Below, one piece after another: positions 26,794-39,799 of a stretch of DNA of 64,000 nucleotides. Both the position numbers and the translations under genes were made by a program. Position 1 is the stretch's first letter. Each line of letters opens with the position of its first letter. The notes beneath the pieces were generated by a model, which saw nothing but the letters and a program-made list of their open reading frames with translations, ran no database searches and was not told the origin of the DNA. This DNA comes from Scylla paramamosain (lineage: Eukaryota; Arthropoda; Malacostraca; Decapoda; Portunidae), in assembly GCF_035594125.1 (NCBI RefSeq), contig NW_026973704.1, forward strand, positions 441,001 through 505,000, written 5' to 3'.

Positions 26794-27170
26794 GTAGCAG
26801 GAGCAGAAAAGCCTCCTTAGAGTATTCTACAGTGTGCTAATATCAATGGAAGTTTTTTTTTTTCAGTGATCGTTTTGTTTTAATTATTCTTCAAGATTTA
26901 GGCACGTGTTTCGTTATGAGAAGAATGACTAGTTGTTTATTTTTTCGTATGTATTTATCTTAGGCTCCCGTTGTGGTGCTGTGGAATGTTTGTAGGAGTT
27001 TAGTTAGTATTTTTATTTTATTTATTCTTTATCTTATTTGATGAATCAGAGGAAGAATAAGAAAAGCCAGAGTGACCATATTATTGAATACGAAATGTTT
27101 TATACATTTATATGGTATTAACAAGAAAGTAAACTTGAAACTATGTATGATTACCTTTGTGTTAAGTGAT

Positions 27171-27206
<36 letters not shown>

Positions 27207-29689
27207 TTTAATGCGTACCTAAGTGTGCAGATTTCCTTATCCTAAAGCAGTGTTTCCTGCTCGATATCACGCAAATTCTTAATGACTATTTAGGAATGTA
27301 AAATTAACAATTTGTTCACGTAACCATTTGTAAAAAAACGTTTTATCACAAGATAAGCAATTATCCTTAACAAGCGAGTAGTCATTCACAAGAAGCAGGT
27401 GAACAGCCAATGAATGTCACTGCTTCGGATTATGTTCTCATGTGTCATTCTAACCAATCATACTTTTTTGTCTTAATTTGGAAATCACATTTTTTAGTAT
27501 CATTGTCATTATAAGGATTCATTAATTTGTAAAGCGACTGGTTAATGTGCATCTTATAATGAGTGGGTCTCATCAAAGAAAGTTCTCGTACGGTGGTTTG
27601 CGTGGTAATTGTACTCGAGATTTCGGAACAGTGAAGCGAGACAAGACAGGTTCAGGAGAGGAGGGAGTCAGGACAGGCAGGGAGGCTCGGTTCGCGAGCA
27701 GCTGTGGTAAGGGGTGGACGTGCTTGCTCTTCTGTGGCTCACTTTCTCTATCTTGTTTTAATTTCTATACTTTGCTTTCTATTTTTTTTCTACCGATCCT
27801 TATTTTTCCATTTTACTAGTTTCTTCCTCATTGTATTACCTCCGCTTCGTCCTCCCCCCACACCCGTCACGGCCACGCGCTCCTCAACACAACCCTGCTG
27901 TCGTCCCCAAACAGTCTGGTGAGTTTTGGTGAATTTTAAGCAGCCTATTCGAAACTTGAGTGGAATTTTCCATGTAGTGGCAATTTTGTGTACAATAAAT
28001 GTATATGGAGTTTGAGAAAAGTTAAGATATCACGTAACAAGGGAACAAGATAGTTACTTAAGTGAATGATCGTTAGAACTTAATCATGCATGGAAGTAGG
28101 TGTTGATAATTGTTAGTTGGTGGTGTAGCTGATGATGACAAGTTTTGGGTAAGGTTTGTGGTGGTCCGTTTATGTACTAAGAGCAGCTGGTGGTGACATG
28201 TCTGGGTGCAGGCTGAGGTGGAGGCGGGACTTGGAAGAGCCTGTGGGGGATGAGGAATCAGCGGCTTGTTACTTGCGTCGTTCAGTGGTTTGTACTAAAC
28301 AGTGGATTTAGTGTTGACTTTTTTTTTTCATTATCACTGCTGTTGGGAAATAAATATTCAGAATGGTTACTTGCATTTCCAGTAAGATAGTGTGCATTAT
28401 GATAAACGTCCCACATTCATAACGTTTCCTGTTCGTCCACCAAGGCCTCGTTGACTTGTGTTGCGGAACAAAATTAAATCGATTAATCGTTCGACGACTT
28501 GCTCCCAGGCAGATGATTTTTTTAGTTATTCTTTACAGAATGTGCGCACCGTCCCTCGTCCCACCTCCAGGTTAGGTGGAGTTAGGTTAGTGACCTAGGT
28601 AAGACTATGGGGTTATAGGAGGAATATGGATGGGAATACTTGTAGGTTGGTGTGGCCTTTTGGAAAGAATTACCCTTCATTCGCACTCCCTCACGTCCGT
28701 CACCTTTAGTGTCTCTCCCTCTTCCCGATGAACCTCGGCAGTATGCTGTTACCTCCATTCGTAATTACCTCACTGCTGCCTGCCCTACTTATTTTCCTTG
28801 ATTTCCTTTATTTAAAGAAATGTTAGTAAGAAACTAGCAATAATTTAATCTTGGCATTTTGGGTAATTTTTAAACTACTTCCTTGAATTTATGCCAAAAT
28901 TCCAAAATGTTTTCTGTGTTTCAGATTGCCGGAAAATCTTTCGCCTCACTTGTTCTTCTACCTTTTCTGTTCACGGTTCTCTCTTCTTCCACGCTATTTT
29001 TTCTTTTAGTTTATTATTTATTTATTTTTTTTTTTAAACGCGAAAACAAGACCGCTGGAGTTGCAGGCAGTGTTTGACCGTGTGTTTTGTTGTCTTTGGC
29101 CACCATCGTCATCCTCCTCCACCACCATCACCACTCCAGACACTGCTGTTCCTGTCAGTACCCCACCCCACCTCTGATGCTGCCGCTTCCACCACCACTA
29201 CTGCTGCTGGAGGTCTGGAGTACTCTTCAGACAAATAGTTTGCATAGCAGAGTAAATTCCATTGCCGCAAGTAATTAATTCATCATTGTCTATATTCAGA
29301 TGGTTAAAAAAGTGATTGTCGTGGTTTGCTATTGTTATCTGCCTTTCTCTTTCTCCCACTGCGCTCCCGGCTTGCTCTCCTCGCTCGCTTCCTCCTCCAT
29401 TTTCAACACTTCCGCCACCCACTTGCTGTGTTCTTTACCTTGTTCGCTTGCTCTCTTCCTCTCCACATCTCTTCCTTTAGTCTCCCCCTTTTCCGGCGAG
29501 GCGTTTTCTCCAGTGATGGATCCGGAAACATTTTTTGCGAGTAGTCATGGTAGAAGGAGAGGAAGGCACTCAGTGGAGGGGCGCATATTTGATCACGCGT
29601 CTCGAGTGTGTTACTGTTTAGCGTGCATGGAATATTTAGTCAGTGTTTTTGTTTCATGATAGGATTTACCATTACCACTCTTGTATTTC

Positions 29690-29836
<147 letters not shown>

Positions 29837-30040
29837 TTTTTTTTTTTTTTTCTCCGAATCCGCCACTTAGGACTATTCACTTAAAATTCCTTTAACCTTT
29901 GTCCTTCCTCAATTTCCGCTCTCATCCACCACTCACTCCTTGTCACTCCTTCGTACTCCTCCTCGCTATTTGTGTAATCTAACGCAAGTCTGTATCATTC
30001 GGCATTATTTGTATTAGCGTTGATCCCATAATTCATTGCT

Positions 30041-30043
<3 letters not shown>

Positions 30044-30108
<65 letters not shown>
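30044..30108. repeat. (CT)n microsatellite
   Basis: About 65 bp of CT in pyrimidine-rich DNA. Confidence 0.97.
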
Positions 30109-30110
<2 letters not shown>

Positions 30111-31055
30111 CTTCATTGTTCCCGATTCCTATTTTCGCCTTTTTCTATTTTTCGTTGTTGTGGCCCCATGTTCTTTTTTTCATCTACACATCCATGTTTC
30201 TCACATCATCTTCCACTTAGTTTCCATATTTTTTTTCCTCCTAACTCCGTCTCACTTTTTCCCTCTTTCCTCTACCTCAGACTTCTATCCTCGAATGCTT
30301 TTTTGCCTCATCCTTAACCATATATTTTTTTAATGCAACAAGTTTTATCCGTCAGATGTATGTCAAACAAGTGAGAGAATGAAAAGTGATACTCCTTCCT
30401 CCACTTCTTCACGGACCTCCCATAGCAACAAGGACAAGACTGCCTGCCCTCTGACACGTCGTCTTGGTGGTGTCCTCCATTTCTAAGTTATTCGGTAATG
30501 TATTTTTGTTTGTGTGGAAAAATGTTTATATCCTTTATAAAAAAGTTGCTAAGTGTTCTTGTGTAGACGCAATTAGGAAGACAGTAAGAATATACCGTCA
30601 GTTGCGGTTGGCTCAGGTGTTCATTCATGCCTGATGTCGCTGCTCGGTATAACAGGTGTAGTGAACCAACACTGTACACAGTACTGTTTATTCTGAATCC
30701 GGTCAAGGCTGTAATCATATAAATTGAACACGTAACGCACCATAAGCATATTTTGCCGTTATGCTTATATAAATAAATTTCATCTACTCACTACAAAATG
30801 CATTAAGCTATATATATCTACCGCACACTTAATCTGTTTTGTACACTTACGTATTGAAGGCTTCATGAATGAGAAGGCTTCATGAATGAGCACGGGCGAC
30901 GGGTGTAGAACGCAGGTCTGTGAGTAATGGTGGCCATCTGCCTTCCGCCGTTAGGAATGTTGCGAGCAACACACGATCACTACAAGGGTTTCATTATGGC
31001 CCTATCCTATATATAGGTCAGCATCTTTTAGTGTAAACATGGTCATCATCACCCT

Positions 31056-31170
31056 CACAACTCACTCTCCCACCTTCTCCTCCTTTACCTTCTCATATTC
31101 AAGACTTCCACCTCACAACTCACTCTCCCACCTTCTCCTTTACCTTCTCATATTCAAGACTTCCATCACT
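31056..31170. repeat. Tandem duplication, about 56-59 bp
   Basis: The block from CACAACTCACTCTCCCACC to CATATTCAAGACTTCCA occurs twice, the first copy with an extra TCC. Confidence 0.88.
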
Positions 31171-31399
31171 AGCGGTAACACTCCCTTTGGGCAGTCTTGA
31201 CCAACATTGCTATGTTGCCGGCACCTGCCTGTCTTCACATGCCTCCAAGGTAAAGAAAAATGTCTGGTTACACAACTTTGGAAAAGAATGGGTCTCCTCA
31301 CTTGCAGGGGTTGCATCCCTCTAGTCATAGAGCTCCAGGAAGCAGAGTTTGTTATAAGGGCGCTGGACCACAATCCCTTTTTTAATTTTGTACTAGTGC

Positions 31400-32178
31400 C
31401 TGTAGTACCAAGCCGTCGTCGCTAACCTTGGTGTCTACGACTCTCGTGTTCACACTAATCTCCATAATTTCCGAGGCAGAATTTCATCTGTAACAATGAT
31501 GAGGTTTCGACGCGTCATCAGGTCTCGCGGTGGTGAAGCAATGGCACGTATTCATGTGGCCAACGTTTCCAGAACAGGTTATCCAAGTACTGAGCGTGCT
31601 TCCACCGCCTCAGGATGGCGGTTGCATTTTCCCTTATTTAAGAGATTCACTTTCGTCAGTAAATGTTTCATGAGTCCCATGTATCATCATCCCCATGACG
31701 CACGTATTAGGTGCGTAGGCGTCAGTGCCTGTAGATGGATCACTGGGTCGTTTGACAACTGAGTTAACGGTCTGCTGCTGTTCACAATGACCTTTGCCTC
31801 ACAGAAAAGTGTATGTAACCTCTCATCGTCCAGCAGCTGATTGCGTACAGTCTGTATTTGGCGCTCCCAAACTCCACCCATATGGGACGCCCTTGGTGGG
31901 TTGAATCTCCACTCTAATCCCTTCTTGTGTAAAGTTCCTCTAGCGTCTCTCTCTCCCATCGTCGCATGGCCGTACAAATAACGGCAAACCTCGTCGAGCT
32001 CCGTTCGTGTAAGAGTGTAAGAGTAATGGATGGACGTTCATCGACAACTGAGACCTTTTCTATGGCAGGGACACCTTGTACGCCAGGGATGGAGTGCATT
32101 TATCACGCCAGGCTGTTCCGTGTTTTGGCCGGAACACTCAAGCGGGAGGTTACTGCACTCCAGCGCTTTTTTCGTTAG
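31400..32178 (-). mobile_element. BEL/Pao pol remnant: integrase core and C-terminus
   Basis: Minus strand encodes INALHPW near 32100, LTRTELDEVCRYLYGHATMG, GLEWRFNPPRASHMGGVWER, LLDDERLHTLFCEAKVIVNS, LTQLSNDPVIHLQALTPTHL, then LDNLFWKRWPHEYVPLL. The FNPPxASHMGGVWER and ALTPxHL motifs are characteristic of BEL/Pao integrases. There are stops and frameshifts throughout. Its 5' continuation is at 36890-38760, beyond the LINE insertion. Confidence 0.9.
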
Positions 32179-32224
32179 TCGGGAGGGAAGAAGGGGTAGT
32201 GAGGAGAAGGCGAGGGGCAAATTA

Positions 32225-32450
32225 GTTAAATCTAGAAAGGAAGCTAGCTCAGGGAAGGTGAGAAATAGCTTAAATCTAGAAAGGTAGCTAGCTCAGGGAA
32301 GGTGAGAAATAGCTTAAATCTAGAAAGGTAGCTAGCTCAGGGAAGGTGAGAAATAGCTTAAATCTAGAAAGGTAGCTAGCTCAGGGAAGGTGAGAAATAG
32401 CTTAAATCTAGAAAGGTAGCTAGCTCAGGGAAGGGGAGAAATAGCTTAAG
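32225..32450. repeat. 44-bp tandem repeat, five units, near the LINE 5' end
   Basis: Unit TTAAATCTAGAAAGGTAGCT plus AGCTCAGGGAAGGTGAGAAATAGC. First and last units carry single changes. It lies 5' of the endonuclease, a position where LINE promoters or 5' UTR repeats occur. Confidence 0.93.
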
Positions 32451-33568
32451 TGTTTACTACGCAAACTGTAGAAGTATTTTTAATAAAATAGACTTGCTTA
32501 GAGGAATAGCGTGTGTAGAGAAATTTATCATTGCTTTAACTGAAATTTGGTTAGATATGTCAGGAAAAGTATTTAATCCAGAGGTTAAGATAGACGGTTA
32601 TACACATTGTTCTATAAAGACAGGGGAAACAGGAGAGGAGGCGGTGACGCGTTATACGTTAGGGACACATTAGTGTTGTATTAACAGTAGAATTAAATCG
32701 GATAACACAAAACAGAGTCGATATGGGTAGGATCGCAGTCAGTAGTACTGGGAGTAGTGTACAGACCACCGACCAGTACAAAGGAAATTAACACCTCACT
32801 GTGGCAGGAAATAAATAGAGCAGGCAGGTACAGTCAGGTATGTGTGGTAGATTTTAGTTTTTGGAATATCGACTGGAGCCTGATTGTGGGTAACAAGGAA
32901 GCAGAGGAATTTCTTAACAGGATAATTTTTTAAAACAGGTAGTCGTAGAACCCACAAGGGGGAATAATAATCTAGATTTAATTCTTACTAACAGGGAGGA
33001 AGCAGTCACGCAGGTAGAGGTTGGAGGACAGCTAGGTAACAGTGACCATTAGGAAATTAGGTACAATTTAAAATGAGTAGAAACTTCTAGAAGCAAAAAC
33101 ACTAGTAAAATACCTGACTTTAGGACAGCAGATTTTGAGGAATTAAAAAGGTACCTCCAAGGAGTGGACTGGCAACGGATGCAGGGTGAGGTCAGGTCCG
33201 GGACGGAGTTCAGAGAGATAAGGCAGGATGAGAGAGGTGAGGTGAGGCGTGAGGGTGTAGGACAAGAGGGAAGATGTGTCCGGAAGGAAGGAGGAAAGAG
33301 GAATGGGGAGATAGGTGTGAGTATGTTGGAATGTCAGGTCATGCTGAAATGAGAGAGGTGAGGTCAAGGCGAGTAGATGAGGGAGTGGAGAGGATGGTAG
33401 GGGACGAGATGAGGGGACTAGGTGAAGTAAATGTAGATGAATTGTATAAATATTTCGTAGATAAAGTTCATACAGGTCAGTTAGCAAATATCCCGTATAG
33501 AGTAGTAAGATCACAGAAAAATTGTCCGGATGACTGCTGGGTAAAACATTATATAGGGCGGAAGGGAA

Positions 33569-33678
<110 letters not shown>

Positions 33679-35327
33679 AAATTAAGGTCAGATGATTAAG
33701 TTATAAGGTCACAATATAATGGATTAGTTAGAACAGTCAGGAAGTTAACGAGGAAAGCAAAGGGCAATTATGAATTAAAGGTAGCCAGCCAGCCACTCGA
33801 AGAGGGACCAGGACGAAGAATAAGGATACTATAGGTCCATTAAAGGCAGCTGATTAGTTCTGGGGAGGACATTAGTAAACTTCTGAATTATTATTTTTTA
33901 ACTGTCTTCACCCAGGAAAACATGCAGGATATGTCAGATAGTGAACAGGTGTTTAGAGCAGATGAGAATGAGAAGCTGACATATTTCCATAACTGAGGAG
34001 ATAGTGGAACAGGAGATAGATAGGCTAAAAAAGTTCAAGACATCAGGACCTGATGAAATACATCCCAGAGTACTTAAGGAATGCAAAGAGATTATTAGTG
34101 AGCCGTTAGTTTCTGTCTTTAGGAAATCACTGGAGTCGGGTGAGGTACCAGTAATGTGGAGGCAGGCTAATGTAGTACCCATCTTTAATAAAGGAGATAA
34201 AACCTGTCAGCTTAACTTCAGTTGTAGGTAAACTATTATAGAGTCAATAATAGCGAGGAATATTAGGGAACATTTAGACAACAAATATATAGATATATAT
34301 GACTTGATAAAATCAGTCACAGATAGATATATATAACTTGATAAATCAGTCACAGCATGGCTTCACGAAGGGGAAGTCTTGCCTGACAAACTTAAGTTTT
34401 TACGGTAAAGTGTACGAGGCAGCAGATAATGGTGATAATTATGATATCTTATATCTGGACCTTTTAGTAAAGCCTTTGACAAGGTACCCCATCAGAGGCT
34501 CCTGAGAAAGGTTAGGGCACACGGGATAGATGGGAGAGTGATAGGCTGGATAAGGTCATGGCTAAGCGACAGGTGACAGAGTTGTAATAAACGGCTCTAA
34601 ATCCGAGTGGGGTCATTTAATTAGTGGGGTGCCACAGGGATCAGTATTAGGACCGTTGTTGTTTTTAATATACATCAATGACTTGGATAGCGGAATTAGT
34701 AGTGATGTTAGTAAATTTGCGGATGACACAGGTAGATTAGGTCAGAATCGATTAGGTCAGAATCGGATGCCATCGCCTTGCAGGCAGTAGATTTATAGAT
34801 AAGATTCAGGAGTTATAGTTAGCTCTGAACTCCGTCTTGAGAAACAGGGCAAATAGGGTACTAGGATTAATTTTTAGGAGTGTTAAAAGTAGAAGGCCGG
34901 AAGTGATATTAAAGTTTTATACTTGGCGCTCGCTGGTCAGACCTCATCTAGACTACGCAGTGATATAGGTCTCTATTAGATAGAATCAGTTAGATAGAAT
35001 CAGTACAAAGGAGAATGACTAAAAGGATACAGGGGATGAGGAGTATTCCTTACGAGGCGAGATTGAAGCTGTTAAATTTACATTCTTTAGAATGATGTAT
35101 TTTAAGAGGGGACCTGATATAAAAGTAGTCTTTTTAAGTGGTATAAGCAAAATTGTTAGGATCAGCAACCAGGGTAGAACAAGAAATAATGGGTTCAAGC
35201 TTGAAAAATTTATATAAGTTTGTTTTGTTCTCAGAGTGGATGAGATGATGATGGTAGATGATAAATCAAGTTTAACAACGTTAGTGCAAGGGGAGGAGGC
35301 AGTAATAGAGGAGGAAGCAGTAGACAC

Positions 35328-36736
35328 CTGCCCAAACGATAATTACTCCCAGTGAGGTGTGCAGCACTGTTCAGGGGGTGCTGTGAACTTGTATCATTAA
35401 ACCCAGCTGTGACCTCACTGAACGTTTGTTTCCCTTTGTGTCTCACAACACAAGGGGGCAGTCACAGCCTGCCCTCTAAAGACAACTCTCTTCCTCCATA
35501 CAAAACTACAAGCACCTAATAACACACACACCCTTCACTCTAAAATTTTAAAATCATCATGGCGACTCCTACACCAGCCTCGGAGTCCCCATCTGGGGAG
35601 GGGACCATAAATGTCCCCAGGTCGGACTGCCTTTCTGTCGACGACCCAAAGTGTCTTGACACCCCCCTCAACTTTTCTTCATTAATTTCTGCAACATTCG
35701 CGGTCTAAGATCTAATTTTCAATCTGTAGAACACCACCTCTCCTCTTCTAAACCTCCTCATCTTTTTCCTCACTGAAAGTCAGGTGTCTGAGGCAACTGA
35801 CAGTAACCCCTTTTCTGTTCCCTCCTACTTTCTCTATCCTCATTTTCGATCCAAAGCTGGATGCTGCATTTATGTGCGCAATGACTTAACCTGCTCTCGT
35901 GCCCACGCTCTTGAATCTTCCACCATCTTGCTACGACTACAGAGTCACTCATACTAAATTTATCATCTGTGCTGTATACCTCTCACCTAACTCCTCTGAC
36001 TGGAAGTTAAGTAGTCAAAGAATTTCTTATAAAGTGGAGCACATTCTGACCCTCTTCCCTTTTGCAGAGATCTCCATTCTTGGAGACTTCAATGTTCACC
36101 ACCAGCTTTGGCTTTCCTCTTGCCGTTCTGAGACGTCTCCGCCAGTTTTTCTCACCCCCCAGCTGCTAACTCTGTACAAGGGCCATCCATATCCGTCCAT
36201 GTATGGAGTATGATGCTTCACATGTCTGGGGGTTTCCACTCATACTGCTCTTCTAGGCAGGGTGTATCAAAAGCTTTTCGTCTCATCAACTCCTCTCCTC
36301 TTAACTGACTGTCTTCAGCCTCTCTCTCACCGCCGGAGTGTTGTATATCTAGCTCTCTTCTACCGCTATTTTCATACTAACGGCTCTTCTGATCTTGCTA
36401 ACTGCATGCCTCCCCCTCCTTCCGTGGCTTCGCTGCACAAGACTTTCTTCTTTCTCTCACCCCTATTCTGTCCACCTCTCTAATGCAAGAGTTAACCAGT
36501 ATTCTCAATCATTCATAGTTTTTTTCTCTACCAAACTCTGGAACTCCCTGCCTGCTTCTGTATTTCCTTCCACCTTCTTATGAGTAGAATTCCTTCAAGA
36601 GGGAGGTTTCAAGACACTTATTCATCAATTTTTGACCACTGCTTTTGACACTTATGGGACTGGCATTTCAGTGGGCATATTTTTTTATTGTATTTTTGTT
36701 GCCCTTGACCAGTGTCCTTCCTACATAAAAAAAAAA
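35328..36736 (+). mobile_element. Jockey-like LINE copy lacking its RT, with target-site duplication
   Basis: GACAC at 35323-35327 is repeated at 36737-36741 after a 10-A tail (36727-36736), and the flanking CR1 frame continues across it. The 5' part has a MATPTPASESPSGEG start near 35559 and an endonuclease with NIRGLRSNFQS, LLFLTESQVSEATDS, KAGCCIYVRNDLTCSR and ISILGDFNVHHQLWLSS. At about 36120-36124 it jumps to VLRRLRQFF, LLTLYKGHP, RLSSFSHPYSVHLSNARVNQ and LWNSLPASVFP. The whole RT catalytic region is therefore absent. Stops are scattered in both halves. Confidence 0.92.
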
Positions 36737-36889
36737 GACACTAGAGAGCTTTAAGATTAGACAGGTTTATGGATAGGGATAAGAAATAGAGAAAAATAGG
36801 TAGATATATTTCATACAGAGACTGCCACGTCCCTGCATGAAGAAGCCTGGTCGCTTCTTGCAGCTTCCCTTATTTCTTATGTTCTTATG

Positions 36890-38760
36890 TGCGTGCACGT
36901 GGAGGCATCCCCAACACTTTCACTCTGCTTCTTTCCACTTTGACCAAGAACGGTCTGAAGCAATCCACTCCAGCTGACGAGAATGATGCCAGCATGGGGG
37001 TTAGTCTCGGTCCTCAGGCAGGTGGTGTGTGTGGAATCCAGTAAGTGTGACGTAACAATGCTCCCATCCTGCGTGAACTGTCAAGTAAGTCCTCATGCAC
37101 TCTTGTAGAATCAATTTTGTGTGATATGATGATCTCTCTCCGTATGAGCATGGAAATGGGATACCGACTTGTAGCAGGCAACGGTGCGTGGTCCAGCCGT
37201 CCACATGGAGTAAAATCCACCCTCACCCATGAAGGGTTCCACTCGACAGATCGAATGCTTCCTCTGTAGTTTTTTTTCTTTGACTTTAACTTTAGGTTCA
37301 TCTCTTCTTTGCACGTTGTGGTTTGAACAACTCTTAATATCACCATCTCAGACTGTTTGATCTGAAATGATGCAGTTGGTAAGTGATAACGTCTCCCATG
37401 TCCTCCCGCCTGTAACATCGGGGAACTTGAAAGACCGTCAGTCGTGGTAACTCCTCTAGCCAAGCCAACTAGGACCTGTGGTGATTTAGCAGGAGGGGGG
37501 CATCCATCCTTCCTTTCGGTTGCACTCGTCCTGAAAGATCATCTTCGCCTTCGCCTTAATCATTACAGGACTGACCAGTCCAAGAGGGTCATACACGGAA
37601 CTGCTCACCCTCAGTACTCCCCTCACAGCTAGTTGATTGATCCCTTTCCAGATCCCGTTTTGTAGCCAGTGCGTCCTTACTCAGATCTATTCTTATTCAT
37701 GTCTCTCTCTGTAGGACACAGTGTACTACTACTATGTCTCCTTATGGTTACTACTAACCCCACTTTGTTAGCAGAAATCCTCTCTTTGTGAGCATTTGTT
37801 GAAGATCGCGAGTAAATCTGGAGGCATTTTCGGTGGAGGTACTGAAAGAATTAAGTTGTCCACGTACAAGCCTCTCCATGCTTAGTTTACTACTGGCCAT
37901 GCGATATTCTTCCTCACAGTCGGTCAAACTCAAAGTTCATTGCAATGCGTAAGCAGCACAGGAGGGACTCCATACACATCCGAAAAGACATACCCGTCAT
38001 TCGGTAGGCGCGCGTTACCCTCCTTAGGTCCCCATCTTTCCACTAAAGGAATCTTAAGGAGTCTCGGTGAAGAGGGGTCACGCCAGCTTGATGAGAAACA
38101 TTGCCTTCACATCATTAGCCATCGCGGCAATCAGTTCACTTCGGAAACGCAGAAGGGCACCCACCAGTTTGCTATTTAGGTCAGGAACCTGCATCACTCA
38201 GTCTTTGAGGGAAACGTTGTTGTACTTCGCTGCGCAAACAAAGCCTTCACTTTCTCAGGTTTGTTTGGGTTCATGAGTGGATGGTGAGGCAGGCACCAGG
38301 TTACTCCTCGTGGTCCTTCACGTTCAGACGCTGGCATCGCTCTTTAACAGCAATTGTTCTCTCTCTCTCCTGCATATCGTCGTCTGAAGTCCGGATCCCT
38401 AGCGAGGCGTCGTCTGTCCCTTCAAGCGTTTCTGCGCCATCTCGTTGTTGTTGTTTGGCAGATCCGGTTCTTCATCTCGAAATGGTGTGGGTAATTCGTG
38501 ATGGCCGGCTACCGCTCTGGTGGTAGATGTCCACAGTTGCAACACTTGCTTGTCTTCCAGCAACATTGCTGAGTTCTCACCCGCTGAATGCCACGTGCCT
38601 TCGCCCTCCCAGAGTTTTCGTACTAAAGACATCGCCGGCCGTTCGTGGGCTATCCCCATCCTTGCGTCCTCGGTGCTTACAACCACCCCGTAGGGTTGGA
38701 GACACGAGATGGCATCTGGGAAGCGAGAGAGCAGCGAATAACTGAACTCGAGAGGAGAAT
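36890..38760 (-). mobile_element. BEL/Pao pol remnant: RT to integrase N-terminus
   Basis: From high to low coordinates on minus: LPTPFRDEEPDLPNNNNEMA and KRLKGQ (pre-RT), LNSKLVGALLRFRSELIAAM, CVWSPSCAAYAL, EEEYRMASSKLSMERLVRGQ, LTKRGFLLTKWG (RT), then VDFTPCGRLDHAPLPATSRY, HKIDSTRVHEDLLDSSRRMG, LLRHTYWIP (RNase H/integrase zinc region) and AGVDCFRPFLVKVERSRVKV. Order and motifs fit BEL/Pao. Frameshifts and stops are frequent. No LTR was identified. Confidence 0.88.
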
Positions 38761-39661
38761 TTTGTGAGTAATTAATTACTACTGTAAATTACGCACGAAA
38801 TAAAAAACTCTACTACACCTCACTTCATATTATGGTTTTCACATTTAAAGGCAACTTAACCTGTTCCCCCTGCCATTACCTGCTATATTACGTTGCATAC
38901 TACAAAGTTTTCAAGCTGAATTAACAACCCCATACTACTTATCATACATACTCTTGGTTTCTCCGTCCGTTTGCTGATCAGCCCCGTCCTCTTTGCCTCT
39001 CCAGTCCCTACTAGTTAGTAAAGGAGGCGGCTTCTGATAAAGTGGTGAAGGTGTTTAAGATAGCAACCCACGAGGATGACAAGGTGCGAACGTTGAAGAC
39101 TGCTGGTCAGCAACATATTGAGCAATTAATTAATCATTTTCATCCACCTCAATCAAACGTTCGCACCTTCCTGTCGTCCTCGCGGATTGCTTCTGTTTGC
39201 CGCAGAAGCAAGCGTCCCTCCTTCACCTCAGTCCTTGTTTGCCGCAGAAGCAAGCGTCCCTCCTTCACCTCGCTAGGACTGGGAAAATAAGAGAGGACGG
39301 CTGGTCAGGAAACATTAACATGGAACGCGGCGTCCGCCGCTCTTCACCCAGGTTGCTCAGACAGACAGCGGAGGGGGACTGGAAGGGCAGCGACTCCCGG
39401 AACATGGACACCTCTAGGCGACGATCACAACACCGCTGACACACCTGGCTGGGTAACAAGTCATGTTAGGCTGAGAAAACTAGCAATGATAGGGAAAGAG
39501 GTGGGGAGAGAAATCGATTTTAAATAAGTCTTTGGTAAGTGGCTGTGGTTCGTAAACACCGTTTGAGAGGACAGACTAGGTCCCAGGGGAGGAGAAGAGG
39601 GAGAGAGAACGAATGACGGTGTAAAGTGCTCTGTAGAGGATGGAAACAGAGAATCGACAAT

Positions 39662-39665
<4 letters not shown>
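38761..39665. other. No gene; foldback and direct repeats
   Basis: May include decayed BEL/Pao flank. Contains an imperfect inverted repeat (39071-39094 with 39156-39182; arms CGAGGATGACAAGGTGCGAA and complement) and a direct repeat of TTTGCCGCAGAAGCAAGCGT CCCTCCTTCACCTC at about 39196-39231 and 39238-39272. Confidence 0.75.
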
Positions 39666-39713
<48 letters not shown>

Positions 39714-39799
39714 CAGTGATAATCTTGAAAATAATTTCGTTTTTTTTTTCATTACTGCAGTGATAATCTTGAAAATAATTTCGTTTTTTTTTTCATTAC
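39666..39799. repeat. (GA)n followed by a 44-bp tandem duplication
   Basis: GA tract 39666-39710, then CTGCAGTGATAATCTTGAAA with a T run and CATTA, repeated once in tandem. Confidence 0.9.

Noticed and set aside
27850..27912. Possible second cadherin exon ending in CAAACAGTCTG/GTGAGT
   Set aside because: The donor is strong and one frame reads GHALLNTTLLSSPNSL, but I find no convincing acceptor upstream and no recognisable cadherin motif.
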